Numbered from the stretch's first letter, positions 1 to 7,806 are shown. The stretch: 23,074 nt of DNA from CAIXZV01 sp037446495 (GCA_037446495.1 JBBIIL010000046.1:1-23074); one strand, 5' to 3'. Notes: generated by a model from the letters alone, not told the origin. Made by a program: numbers and translations.

Positions 1-8
1 GCGGACTG

Positions 9-131
9 GCGCGGCCCGGACGCGAGGGGCGAGGCGGGGGCCGGGCGGCCCGAACGGGGGCGTGGCGGCACCGGGCGGCTCGAACGGGGGGCGCGGCCCA
101 GATGCGATTGGGCGCGGCCCGAACGCGATCG
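9..131. repeat. Degenerate GC-rich direct repeats downstream of der
   Basis: Five imperfect copies of a roughly 18-nt unit resembling GCGCGGCCCGAACGCGAT (plus strand) begin near 9, 43, 73, 91 and 112. The copies at 43 and 73 match at 19 of 20 bases when compared over 41-60 and 71-90. The last four copies are spaced 30, 18 and 21 nt apart, all multiples of three; the first is 34 nt away and out of phase. The rest of 1-164 holds no credible gene. Read on the minus strand, the region continues the der frame after its stop codon without another stop to the window edge. It may be decayed coding repeat or simple GC-rich intergenic repeat. Confidence 0.55.
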
Positions 132-158
132 GCGGGGCGGTCGCGATGCGGACCGCCG

Positions 159-176
159 GCGAAGCTAGCGCTTCGC
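159..176 (-). other. Stem-loop spanning the der stop codon
   Basis: GCGAAGC (159-165) and GCTTCGC (170-176) form a perfect 7-bp stem with a 4-nt loop, and the TAG stop of der lies inside it. No U-tract follows on the transcript side, so it is not a standard intrinsic terminator. It could protect the 3' end or mark the end of the block 4 transcript, but function is not shown. Confidence 0.4.
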
Positions 177-1715
177 GCGCCCGCCCCTGCCCTTGGGCGC
201 CCGCTTCTCGCGGACCTGCTCGCGGAACACCAGGCGGATGGGCGTCCCGTCGAAGCCGTACGCCTCGCGCAGCCGGTTCTCCAGGTACCGCCGGTACGAG
301 AAGTGGAGCGAGGTCGGGTCGGTGGCGAAGAACACGAACGTCGGCGGGGCCACCCCCACCTGCGTGGCGTAGCGGATCTTGGCTCGCTTCCCATGCACGA
401 TGGCGGGCGGGTTGCGCTCCACGGCGGCGGACACCAGCCGGTTGATCTCGCCCGTCCCGATGCGCCGTCGCCGCTCGCCCCACACGTCCACCGCCAGCTC
501 CAGCACTCGCTGGACGCGTTGGCCGGTTTTCGCGGAGATGGACACGATCGGCGCGTAGTCCACGAACGGGAGGTCGCGGCGCAGCGTGACGACGAACTCG
601 TCGAACGACTTGTGGGTCTTGCCCTCGACGATGTCCCACTTGTTGACCGCGATGACGAGGCCCTTCCCCTCCTCGATCACGTAGCCGGCGACGTGGGCGT
701 CCTGCGCGGTGAGGCCATCGTTGGCGTCGAGCACCAGGACCGCGACGTCGGCGCGCGAGATGGCCTTGAGCGCGCGCAGCGTCGAGTAGCGCTCGGCGGC
801 CGGGCCGTTGGCCACCTTGCCGCGGCGCTTGATGCCCGCGGTGTCGATCAGCACGACCTCGCTACGGCCCCACGGAATGGTGGTGTCGATCGCGTCGCGC
901 GTCGTGCCCGGCGCGTCGGACACGATCGTGCGCTCCTCGCCCAGAAGCGCATTGAGCAGGCTCGACTTGCCCACGTTCGGCCGCCCCACGAACGCGATCG
1001 CCGGCGGCTCCTCGCCCTCCGCGGCCATCATCGCGTCCCAGCGCGCCGCATCGGCCTCGTCGACCGCCTCGTCGTCGATCTGGCCCCCCTCGTCCTCGTC
1101 GCCCACCACGTACGGCTCGAGCGCGCCGGATGCGACATCCTTGGCCCACGCCTCGGCCTCGTCCTCGCGTGCCTTGCGCGCCAGCTCGGCCCCGCTCTCG
1201 GGAGGCAGCGCCCAGACGATCGCGTCCAGTAGGTCCGCAACGCCCCGACCGTGGTTGGCGCTGATCGCGAACTGCTCCTCCCAGCCCAGCCCGTAGAACT
1301 CGGCGGCATCCTGTTCGCGACGGTCGTTGTCGGCCTTGTTGGCGGCCACGAGCACGGGCTTCGTGGTCCGGCGCAGCAGCTCGGCTGCGTCGTGGTCAGC
1401 GGGTGTCAGGCCCGTCTCCGCGTCCACGAGGAATACGATCACGTCCGCCTCGCCGATCGCCAAACGCGCCTGGAGCTGCACCTGCTCCTCGATGGGGTCG
1501 CCGGGGGCCACCTCGAGGCCACCCGTGTCCACGACGACGAACCGGCGGCCGTTCCACTCAGCGTCGCCGTACAGTCGATCCCGGGTCGTCCTGGCGCGGT
1601 CCTCGACGATCGCGGCTCGCGCATCGCCCACGACGCGGTTGAACAGGGTGCTCTTGCCGACATTCGGCCGCCCGACGAGGGCGACCACGGGCAGACCGGC
1701 TGTACGCGACCCCAT
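165..1715 (-). CDS. der: Ribosome biogenesis GTPase Der (EngA)
   Basis: Der is a tandem-domain GTPase that acts in the cytoplasm during maturation of the 50S ribosomal subunit. The 516-aa product has two complete G domains. The first has a P-loop GRPNVGKS at 15-22, DTGG at 63-66 and NKAD at 126-129. The second has GRPNVGKS at 244-251, DTAG at 291-294 and NKWD at 358-361. A KH-like C-terminal domain follows from about 410. The linker between the G domains (about 173-235) is long and strongly acidic. The protein ends in a short basic tail, and the stop is TAG. The ATG start lies 5 nt after the ispH stop, so it is probably last in a cmk-plsC, ispH, der transcript. The frame stays open for at least 54 codons after TAG (see findings). 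Confidence 0.97.
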   Translation of the reverse strand: MGSRTAGLPVVALVGRPNVGKSTLFNRVVGDARAAIVEDRARTTRDRLYGDAEWNGRRFVVVDTGGLEVAPGDPIEEQVQLQARLAIGEADVIVFLVDAETGLTPADHDAAELLRRTTKPVLVAANKADNDRREQDAAEFYGLGWEEQFAISANHGRGVADLLDAIVWALPPESGAELARKAREDEAEAWAKDVASGALEPYVVGDEDEGGQIDDEAVDEADAARWDAMMAAEGEEPPAIAFVGRPNVGKSSLLNALLGEERTIVSDAPGTTRDAIDTTIPWGRSEVVLIDTAGIKRRGKVANGPAAERYSTLRALKAISRADVAVLVLDANDGLTAQDAHVAGYVIEEGKGLVIAVNKWDIVEGKTHKSFDEFVVTLRRDLPFVDYAPIVSISAKTGQRVQRVLELAVDVWGERRRRIGTGEINRLVSAAVERNPPAIVHGKRAKIRYATQVGVAPPTFVFFATDPTSLHFSYRRYLENRLREAYGFDGTPIRLVFREQVREKRAPKGRGGRAKR

Positions 1716-1720
1716 GGCGG

Positions 1721-2689
1721 TCAGGCGACGCCAGCCGGTGTCACTGCCCGCGGCAGCGAGGTGGTGCGACCGGCCGGGGTGGCGACGGCGTCAAGCGCTG
1801 CGGCGGCGAGCTCCTCGGCGCGAGCGGCCGTCTCGGGCGTGCCGGCGAGGCGGAAGATGTGCTCGGCCACCTCGCGCAGGTCCTCGAGCGGCGTGGAGGT
1901 GCCGCCGGTCACGCCGACCACCTTCGTGCGCTGGAACGGCGCCGGGTCCGTGAGGTCGCGGGCATTCTCGATCTGGATCGCCGGCGTGCCCACGATGGAG
2001 CACAGGCGGGTGAGCTCCTTGGTGTTCGCCGAGTGGCGCCCGCCCACCACGACCATCAGGTCCACGTGGCGCGCGGTCTCGAGCGTGTCCTCCTGCCGCC
2101 GGATGGTGACCGGGCACACGGTGTTGACGATCTTGAGCTCGTGCGCCTTGGCGACCATGAATGCCGCGAGCTTCTCGAACTTCCAGGGCGGCTGCGTTGA
2201 CTGCGTGATCAGCGCCATCCGCTTGCGGCTGGGGATGCGCTCCCAGTCGTCCTCCTCGTCCACGACGATCGCGTCGGGGGCGAAGCCGAGCAGGCCGACG
2301 ACCTCGGGGTGCTTGGGGGTGCCCAGCAGCACGATGGTGTAGCCCTCGTCCACGAGCTCCTGGAGCTGGCGCTGCTCCTGGATCACCCACGTGCAGGTGC
2401 CGTCGATGACCTCCAGGCCTCGGGCCTCTGCGCGCTCGAAGACCTCGGGCTTCACGCCATGGGCGCGGATGACCACCGCGGCGCCGCTGTCCACGTCGTC
2501 AAGCGTGTCCACAGACCGTACGCCAGCCTCGAGCAGCTGCTGGATGACGCCCTCATTGTGGACGACCTGCCCCAGTGTGCTCGTCGGCTGACCCGCGGCG
2601 GCGGAGACCTTCGCCTTGTCGATCGCCTCGCGGACGCCGTAGCAGAAGCCCGTGCGGCGGGCGATTCTAACCTCTTGGACCATCCCCAT
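1721..2689 (-). CDS. ispH: 4-hydroxy-3-methylbut-2-enyl diphosphate reductase IspH (LytB)
   Basis: IspH catalyses the last step of the MEP pathway, reducing HMBPP to IPP and DMAPP with a [4Fe-4S] cluster. From the ATG at 2689 the protein has 322 aa. The three cluster cysteines are at 16 (GFCYGV), 99 (DGTCTWV) and 192 (NTVCPVT). The substrate-pocket histidines are at 44, 77 and 127, with Glu129 in KHPEV. The STP motif lies near 265. The residue after the second cysteine motif's Cys is Thr, where many family members have Pro. The frame also has an upstream TTG at 2737 that would add 16 residues. I prefer 2689 (or ATG 2683) because family members place the first cysteine 12-16 residues from the start, although no clear Shine-Dalgarno precedes it. 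It is a stand-alone IspH, not the IspH-RpsA fusion known in Clostridia. Confidence 0.95.
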   Translation of the reverse strand: MGMVQEVRIARRTGFCYGVREAIDKAKVSAAAGQPTSTLGQVVHNEGVIQQLLEAGVRSVDTLDDVDSGAAVVIRAHGVKPEVFERAEARGLEVIDGTCTWVIQEQRQLQELVDEGYTIVLLGTPKHPEVVGLLGFAPDAIVVDEEDDWERIPSRKRMALITQSTQPPWKFEKLAAFMVAKAHELKIVNTVCPVTIRRQEDTLETARHVDLMVVVGGRHSANTKELTRLCSIVGTPAIQIENARDLTDPAPFQRTKVVGVTGGTSTPLEDLREVAEHIFRLAGTPETAARAEELAAAALDAVATPAGRTTSLPRAVTPAGVA

Positions 2690-2693
2690 AGCC

Positions 2694-2710
2694 GTGTGAT
2701 GGTCGCACAC
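2694..2710 (-). other. Small inverted repeat in the ispH leader
   Basis: GTGTG and CACAC arms are separated by 7 nt, immediately upstream of the preferred ispH ATG (2687-2689). The stem is only 5 bp. If the TTG at 2737 is the true start, the element lies within the coding region and has no leader role. Confidence 0.2.
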
Positions 2711-2742
2711 ACGCTGCGTTCGCGCCGCGATCTGCAAGCGAC

Positions 2743-4332
2743 CTACTCAGGGTTCGGGGCTGCGGCCCCCATGGATGGCGCGCGCGCGGCGGCGGCATAG
2801 GCCCCCCGTTGGCGCGGCTCGAGGAGGTCGGCGATGCGGCCCATGATCGCGGTGGTGGCCGCGGTCTTGGCAGCCCGGCGCTCGGTCGCGGGCGGCACGA
2901 CGTCGGCGGCGAGGAAGGGCCGACCGATGCGCACGAGGACGCGGCGGCGAGGGAACGGGGACGGGAGCCGGCGACCCTTGGGCCACACGGTGTCGCTGTC
3001 GTTGATGCCGATGGGCAGGATCTGGGCACCCGTGCGCAGGGCCAGCTGCGCCATGCCGTCCTTCGCCTCCCCGAGCGCGCCCGTTGGGCTGCGGGTGCCC
3101 TCGGGGAAGATCAGGAGGACGTAGCCCTTCTCGAGGATCCTCGTGGCGAGACGGTAGGCCTCCACGTCGGCCGTGGAGCGGTCCACAGGGTGAACGCCAC
3201 CGAGGGCGCTGACCCAGCCGAAGATGGGCCAGCTGAAGAGCTCGCGCTTGCCGAGCCAGTGGATGCGCCGGGTCTTGAGCGCGTCGCTGGTCCAGGCGCC
3301 GGCGAGGATCGGGTCCAGGTTGGACACGTGGTTGGCCGCGAGGATGACGGCACCCGTGCGCGGCACGTTCTCGAGCCCCTCGAACCTGACGTCAGCCAAG
3401 GCGAGCGCGAACCACTGCGCGATCCGCGCGACCATCCGCACCAGCATGGTCTGGTCGTTGTCGAGGCGCATCGCCACCTCGAGGACCCGGCTGCGCTTCT
3501 CGGCGCGTGCAGGGCCAGCCGAAGCGGGTCTCGTGGCCTTGGCGGGCTCCACCTCGGCGGGCTCGGCCCTCGCAGCCTGCCTGGGCGCCGTCGGCCCGGG
3601 TTTCGGGGCGGGCTCGGCAGGCGCTGGCGCGCCCACGAGAGTCCTCGCGGCCGATGCGGCCGTCACCAGCCCGGCGACCAGGTCAACCACCTCGTCGAAG
3701 GTCATGCCGTCGGTGGCCACCACCACCGCGTCCTCGGCGGCGCGGAGCGGGGCAACGCGCCGGCCGGTGTCCACAGCGTCACGGGCGCGCAGCTGGTCGC
3801 GAACCGCCTCCGCATCCCTGCTCAGGGGGTCCAGCCCGCGCTCGCGGATCCGCCGCAGCGCCCGCTCCTCAAGCGAGGCGTCGAGGTAGACCTTCAGGCT
3901 CGCCTCCGGCAGCACCACCGTGCCGATGTCGCGGCCGGCCATGAGGATCCCGCCGGGCGCGGCGATCCGCCGCTGGTACTGCAGCAGCGCGGCACGGACA
4001 TCGCGCTGGCGGGCCACTTCGGACACCGCGGCGTCAACGTTGTGGGCGCGCACGGCGTCCGTCGCCTCGACCCCGTCAACCAGCACGCGGTCGAGGCGAC
4101 CATGGCCGTCATCAGCGAGCTCGAAGCGCGGGATCAACGCGATCACCGAGGACTGGTCCGCCGGAGCGACGCCCTCCCGCAGCGTCAACGCGGTGAGCGC
4201 GCGGTAGATCAGCCCCGTGTCCAGGAACCGCAGGCCCAGCCGCTGCGCCACGGCCATGCCGACGGAGCTCTTGCCGCTCGAGGCAGGTCCGTCGAGCGCG
4301 ACGACGATCCGAGGCGAGGCTGCGCTGGTCAT
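2743..4332 (-). CDS. cmk: Fused cytidylate kinase / 1-acylglycerol-3-phosphate acyltransferase (Cmk-PlsC)
   Basis: Two enzymes lie in one frame of 529 aa counted from the ATG at 4332. Residues about 8-225 are a CMP kinase: P-loop GPASSGKS at 15-22, DTGLIYR in the NMP-binding part, GRDIGT at 133-138, and the RDAVD...VAPL lid region. It phosphorylates CMP and dCMP. A Pro/Ala-rich linker (about 230-280) leads to a PlsC-type acyltransferase domain, with the HX4D motif at His335-Asp340 and the FPEGTRS motif at 409-415. PlsC acylates lysophosphatidic acid to phosphatidic acid at the membrane. The hydrophobic stretch just before the HX4D motif fits membrane association. A GTG at 4362 with a GAGG just upstream would add 10 residues; the ATG fits Cmk length better. 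The order cmk-plsC-ispH-der resembles Clostridia, where cmk and plsC are separate genes. Confidence 0.93.
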   Translation of the reverse strand: MTSAASPRIVVALDGPASSGKSSVGMAVAQRLGLRFLDTGLIYRALTALTLREGVAPADQSSVIALIPRFELADDGHGRLDRVLVDGVEATDAVRAHNVDAAVSEVARQRDVRAALLQYQRRIAAPGGILMAGRDIGTVVLPEASLKVYLDASLEERALRRIRERGLDPLSRDAEAVRDQLRARDAVDTGRRVAPLRAAEDAVVVATDGMTFDEVVDLVAGLVTAASAARTLVGAPAPAEPAPKPGPTAPRQAARAEPAEVEPAKATRPASAGPARAEKRSRVLEVAMRLDNDQTMLVRMVARIAQWFALALADVRFEGLENVPRTGAVILAANHVSNLDPILAGAWTSDALKTRRIHWLGKRELFSWPIFGWVSALGGVHPVDRSTADVEAYRLATRILEKGYVLLIFPEGTRSPTGALGEAKDGMAQLALRTGAQILPIGINDSDTVWPKGRRLPSPFPRRRVLVRIGRPFLAADVVPPATERRAAKTAATTAIMGRIADLLEPRQRGAYAAAARAPSMGAAAPNPE

Positions 4333-4368
4333 CGCCGTCGAGGATACCCGGCGCCGCGGCACGGGACC

Positions 4369-5139
4369 TCAGCCCCGCCGGGGCGCCAGTCGGCGGGCCT
4401 CGGCCGCTGACAGCGCCCGCACCTCGCCCGACGCCAGGGGATCGAGGCGGAGCGTCCCGACCCGGACGCGGACGAGGCGGCGGACGGGCGCGCCCACCCG
4501 GCCGAACATGCGGCGCAGCTGGCGCTTCCAGCCGTGGTGGATGGTCACCCGGACCCAGACCAGGCCCGGCGCCGCCGGCGAGATCAGGTCCGCGAGGCGG
4601 CGGTCCTCCGTGTTGGTCTGGCCCCGGAGCCCGCTGAGGGTGGCGATCCCCTCCTCCAGCTCGATGCCAGCCTCGAGCGCCTCCGCCTGCTCGCGCGTGA
4701 GCATCCGCGAGAGGCCGACCGCGTACTCGCGCTCAACCCCGTAGCGCGGGTGGAGGACGTGCTCGGCCCAGTCGCCGTCGTTGGTGAGCAGGATCAGGCC
4801 CTCGCTGTCCTGGTCGAGGCGGCCCACCGGGTACAGGCGCGCACCGCCGGCGAGGTCCCGCGGCACGAGGTCCAGGATCGTGTGGGCGGCGTGGCGGTCG
4901 CGCACCGTGGACGTGACCCCGGGCGGCTTGTGGACGGCGAGGTAGACGGTCCGCGACTCGACGGCGCCGACGGGACGGCCGTCCACCGCCAGGCGCTGTG
5001 CCTCGGGGTCCACCCGCTCGCCGAGCACAGCCGGGCGGCCGTCAACCGTGACCCGCCCAGCGGCGACCAGCTCGTCGGCGGCGCGGCGGGAGGCCACGCC
5101 GGCAGCGGCGAGAACCTTGGAGATCCGCTCGCCGGGCAC
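4369..5139 (-). CDS. rluB: 23S rRNA pseudouridine synthase, RluB/RsuA family
   Basis: The product converts a uridine in 23S (or 16S) rRNA to pseudouridine. From the GTG at 5139 it has 256 aa. An S4 RNA-binding domain covers about 4-60 (RISKVLAAAGVASRR). The catalytic domain carries GRLDQDSEG, with the nucleophile Asp109, followed by GLILLTNDGD and the C-terminal GWKRQLRRMFG motif. The frame remains open far upstream, but that part overlaps scpB in another frame and looks nothing like the family. The GTG lies 4 nt after the scpB stop and starts right at the S4 domain, which decides the start. RluB and RsuA cannot be separated safely by motif; adjacency to scpB favours RluB. Confidence 0.93.
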   Translation of the reverse strand: MPGERISKVLAAAGVASRRAADELVAAGRVTVDGRPAVLGERVDPEAQRLAVDGRPVGAVESRTVYLAVHKPPGVTSTVRDRHAAHTILDLVPRDLAGGARLYPVGRLDQDSEGLILLTNDGDWAEHVLHPRYGVEREYAVGLSRMLTREQAEALEAGIELEEGIATLSGLRGQTNTEDRRLADLISPAAPGLVWVRVTIHHGWKRQLRRMFGRVGAPVRRLVRVRVGTLRLDPLASGEVRALSAAEARRLAPRRG

Positions 5140-5143
5140 TGGG

Positions 5144-5839
5144 TCAGGCCCCGCCGATGCCAGGACTGGGGTCGGCCCCGCCCGCGGGCCCGAGGGCGGG
5201 GGCCTCGTGCGGGTCGCCGTCAACCAGGCGGGCCGCCACCTCGAGCTCGAGCGGCGGCAGGTCGTCGAGCGAGGCCAGGCCGAACCGCTCGAGGAACTCG
5301 AACCCGGTGCCGTACAGCATGGGGCGGCCCGGCGCCTCGGACCGCCCCTGCTCGGCGATGAGCCGCCGGTGCAGGAGCGCGCGCACGGTGTAGTCGGAGT
5401 CCACGCCGCGGACCCGCTCGATGGCGGCGCGGGTGACGGGCTGGCGGTACGCGACGATCGCGAGCGTCTCGAGCGCGGCCGGCGACAGGCGGACCACGTC
5501 CGCGCCGACGTACTTGGCGACGAGCGCGCCGGCCTCGGGTGCGGTCGCGAGCTCAACGCGGTCCCCGGCCAGGACCAGCCGAATGCCGCGTCCGGCCAGG
5601 GAGACCTCAAGGTCCCCCAGCCGCTCGTCCACGGTGGCGCGGTCGACGCCCGCCAGCGTTGCGATCTCGCGCCGGGTCAGCGGCTTCTCCGCCACGAACA
5701 GCAGCGCCTCGAGCTGCGGCTCGGTCAGCCCGCCCCCGAGCACCTCGACGGCGCCGTCAACAGCCTCGGCCCCGGCCCCGGCCTGCGCCGAGTCATCGTC
5801 GACCGTCCTGTCCAGGCGGCCGTGGTCCCGGTCGCTCAC
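5144..5839 (-). CDS. scpB: Segregation and condensation protein B
   Basis: ScpB binds ScpA and SMC in the bacterial condensin complex that compacts and separates new chromosomes. The 231-aa product has a variable acidic N-terminus (about 1-35), then two winged-helix domains. Recognisable parts are EALLFVAEKPLTRREIA near 44-60, LSPAALETLAIVAYRQPVTR near 118-137, and the RGVDSDYTVRALL helix. The C-terminal tail of about 35 residues is Pro/Gly/Ala-rich. The GTG start overlaps the scpA stop as GTGA, indicating translational coupling expected for partners of one complex. Confidence 0.95.
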   Translation of the reverse strand: MSDRDHGRLDRTVDDDSAQAGAGAEAVDGAVEVLGGGLTEPQLEALLFVAEKPLTRREIATLAGVDRATVDERLGDLEVSLAGRGIRLVLAGDRVELATAPEAGALVAKYVGADVVRLSPAALETLAIVAYRQPVTRAAIERVRGVDSDYTVRALLHRRLIAEQGRSEAPGRPMLYGTGFEFLERFGLASLDDLPPLELEVAARLVDGDPHEAPALGPAGGADPSPGIGGA

Positions 5840-6702
5840 GCGAAGTCCTCCAGCGTCTCGTCAAGCGGCGCGTCGTCCGCCACCGGTCCAAGGCCGGCCG
5901 CGGCCCGCTCCTCGGCGGTGGTCCGGCGGGCCACGATGGGTCCCCACGGCTCCTGCTGCTCCACCACGATCTCGCGGCGCTTCATCAGCTCGAGCATCGC
6001 GAGGAAGGTGATCGCCACGACGACCCGATCGCGCACGCCGCGCAGCAGCTCCTGCAGGACGATCACGTCCGCGCCGGCCAGCGCCCTCCGGATGAGCTGC
6101 GCCCGCGCGTTGAGGGTGACCGATCGGCGGATCGTCTCGGGCGGCGGCGGGGGCGGCGGGACGACCGTGACCATGGCGGCGAGCGCATCGGCGAGCACCG
6201 ATATCGGCAGCGGCGCCGTGGCCGCGGGCCGGGCGCCCGCCAGACCCGCGGCGCGCGATGCCCCGGGCTCGCGGTGGAACAGCCCCCGGGTGGCCTGGGC
6301 GTCGTCGAGGAGCCGGCGGCCGGCGTCGCGGAAGGCGCGGTACAGGACGAGGCGGGCACGGAGCTCGGCCTCGGGGTCGGGGCCCTCGTCGGCCAACGGC
6401 AGGACGCCCTCCGCGGCGCGGCGCGGCAGCAGCGCCCGCGACTTGATCAGGATCAGCTGGCTGGCGATCGCGACGAACGCCGAGACGTTGCCCATCCGGT
6501 CCGCGTCGAGCGTGGCCAGGGCGTCTAGGTACGCATCGGCCAGGGCGCCGAGCGGCACGCTGAGCACGTCGAGCTGGCGGGCCTCGATGAGGGCGAGGAG
6601 CAAGGCCAGCGGGCCGTCGAAGGCCGCCAGCGTCACCCGCGTGACGGACTCGGGGCGGCGACCCTCCCCGAACGTGACGGCCGGCGGCGTGGCCAGCGTC
6701 AT
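5836..6702 (-). CDS. scpA: Segregation and condensation protein A
   Basis: ScpA is the kleisin subunit that bridges the SMC heads. The 288-aa product begins its kleisin fold at about 25 with AAFDGPLALLLALIEARQLDV, followed by the VSAFVAIASQLILIKSRALLP helix. The C-terminal winged-helix part (TFLAMLELMKRREI) lies near 235-248. The middle contains a run of seven prolines near 181-187, which probably acts as a spacer. The ATG overlaps the stop of the upstream HD-domain gene by one base (TGATG), and the gene ends in a GTGA overlap with scpB. Confidence 0.95.
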   Translation of the reverse strand: MTLATPPAVTFGEGRRPESVTRVTLAAFDGPLALLLALIEARQLDVLSVPLGALADAYLDALATLDADRMGNVSAFVAIASQLILIKSRALLPRRAAEGVLPLADEGPDPEAELRARLVLYRAFRDAGRRLLDDAQATRGLFHREPGASRAAGLAGARPAATAPLPISVLADALAAMVTVVPPPPPPPETIRRSVTLNARAQLIRRALAGADVIVLQELLRGVRDRVVVAITFLAMLELMKRREIVVEQQEPWGPIVARRTTAEERAAAGLGPVADDAPLDETLEDFA

Positions 6703-7190
6703 CAGCAGGCCTCGTCCGCGGCGTGGAAGGCGCGGCCGAAGGTCGGATCGCTCGGCGCTGCCTGCTCGCGCACCAGCCCGACGGCGAACGGCGGCAGCCC
6801 GGCCGCCTCCACCGCGTCCGCCGAGAGGCTCGCGTGGTCCCTCAGCCTGGTCATCGCGGCACCCCAGCCGGGGACGAGCGCCGCGCCCGTGTGGATCCAG
6901 CCGCCATACCGCTCCCCCAGCGACCAGGCCACGCGCGGCGGCCAGCCGGCGTCGCCCTTGCCGCAGTCGTGGAGCAGGCCGGCGGCGAGGACGTCGCGGT
7001 CCGCCACGCCGGCGCGACGGAGGTAGGCGGCCACGTCCAGCCCGTGCCGACGGTCGGCGAGGTGCATGCCGTCGAACAGGGCGAGCTCCGCCGGTCGAGT
7101 CCAGGCCGCCAGCGCCCGGCGCTCCTCGGCTGTCACGCGAGCCATGAGGTGCGCACGGAACTGGCGCGCCTTAGATGCCCACCAGGGCAC
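6702..7190 (-). CDS. Small HD-domain protein, putative phosphohydrolase
   Basis: This 162-aa cytoplasmic protein has the metal-dependent HD layout: RRHGLDV with His49, LLHDCGK with His74-Asp75, a further His119 in LRDHASL, and Asp159 near the C-terminus. HD enzymes often cleave phosphate esters of nucleotides, but no substrate can be read from the sequence. The GTG start at 7190 overlaps the end of the M50 protease gene by 20 nt. The next ATG (7145) would remove the basic leader KARQFRAHL, which I recall from similar proteins, so GTG is preferred. The stop overlaps scpA, so it is produced with the condensin subunits. Its conserved placement here is suggestive but proves no functional link. 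Confidence 0.8.
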   Translation of the reverse strand: MPWWASKARQFRAHLMARVTAEERRALAAWTRPAELALFDGMHLADRRHGLDVAAYLRRAGVADRDVLAAGLLHDCGKGDAGWPPRVAWSLGERYGGWIHTGAALVPGWGAAMTRLRDHASLSADAVEAAGLPPFAVGLVREQAAPSDPTFGRAFHAADEAC

Positions 7191-7806
7191 GGGTCACCGT
7201 GGTGATCACCACCGAGAGCACGGGCGCGATCAGGATCACGATCACCAGGAGCACGATCAGCCCGTACTGGCTGAGCATGGCTCGCACCTCCCATGCCCGG
7301 CGCGGCGGGAGGACGCGGAGCAGGAGTGCCGAGCCGTCGAGCGGCGGGATCGGCAGCAGGTTGAAGATCGCGAGGATCACCTGGTACTGGATGAAGTACA
7401 CCAGCACGATGATCACGACATCGGGCGGCCGGATCTGGGTGGCCACGAAGAACCGGAACACCAGGGCGGCCACGATCGCCACCACCATGTTGGCCGCCGG
7501 ACCGGCGAGCGCCACGAGAACCTCGCCATTGCGCCGGTTCCGCAGGTTGGCGGCGTTGTAGGGCGTGGGCTTCGCCCAGCCGATGACCCAGCCGGCGACC
7601 GCCGAGACCAGGAGGAGGACCGATCCCGTCGTGTCGAGGTGCACGCGCGGGTCAAGCGTCAGGCGCCCGAACATCTTCGCCGTGGCGTCCCCCTGCAGGT
7701 AGGCGGCCCATGCGTGCGCGAACTCGTGGACCGGGAACCCCACAAGCAGGACGAGTCCGGCTGCGATCAGGCGGTAGATGACGGTGTCGAGTGAGGGCAG
7801 GATCAC
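7171..7806 (-). CDS. M50-family (site-2-protease-like) membrane metalloprotease, copy 1
   Basis: This 211-aa polytopic membrane protein belongs to the S2P/M50 group that cuts substrates inside the membrane. The zinc site is visible as HEFAH (His27, Glu28, His31), and the third ligand is Asp157 in PIPPLDGS. Other family marks are GRLTLDPRVHLD near 47-58, GWAKPTPYN near 76-84 and AGPAANM near 101-107. Several strongly hydrophobic segments flank these. The start is GTG, and the stop is TAA, the only TAA in the window. It lies 78 nt downstream of a second M50 gene of identical length with its motifs at nearly the same residue numbers, so the two are tandem paralogues. The substrate is unknown. 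Confidence 0.92.
   Translation of the reverse strand: MILPSLDTVIYRLIAAGLVLLVGFPVHEFAHAWAAYLQGDATAKMFGRLTLDPRVHLDTTGSVLLLVSAVAGWVIGWAKPTPYNAANLRNRRNGEVLVALAGPAANMVVAIVAALVFRFFVATQIRPPDVVIIVLVYFIQYQVILAIFNLLPIPPLDGSALLLRVLPPRRAWEVRAMLSQYGLIVLLVIVILIAPVLSVVITTVTRALVGI

Noticed and set aside
41..53. Shared 13-mer CCGGGCGGCCCGA near both window ends (41-53 and 23031-23043)
   Set aside because: It reads as the same Ser-Gly-Arg-Pro codons on the minus strand and is short. In DNA this GC-rich it is likely chance, not a flanking repeat of an element.
165..167. Programmed TAG read-through in der
   Set aside because: TAG is also the ordinary stop of cmk-plsC, xseB and efp in this window, and no read-through context or pyrrolysine-type element is visible. 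A truncated tail explains the open frame as well.
102..1232. Plus-strand open frames opposite der
   Set aside because: They mirror the der coding sequence. There is no promoter or ribosome site, and the composition is typical of GC shadows.
2809..4410. Plus-strand open frame of 533 codons opposite cmk-plsC
   Set aside because: Both Cmk and PlsC motifs are intact on the minus strand. The plus product has a random His/Arg/Gly composition and no recognisable domain.
5140..5610. Extended N-terminus of rluB (about 157 extra residues)
   Set aside because: It overlaps scpB in another frame and has no family similarity. The GTG at 5139 begins right before the S4 domain.
5048..7147. Long plus-strand open frame (699 codons) opposite rluB, scpB, scpA and the HD gene
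   Set aside because: It is the complement of well-supported genes in very GC-rich DNA, where stops are rare. Its product is Arg/Ser/Ala-rich with no family motif.
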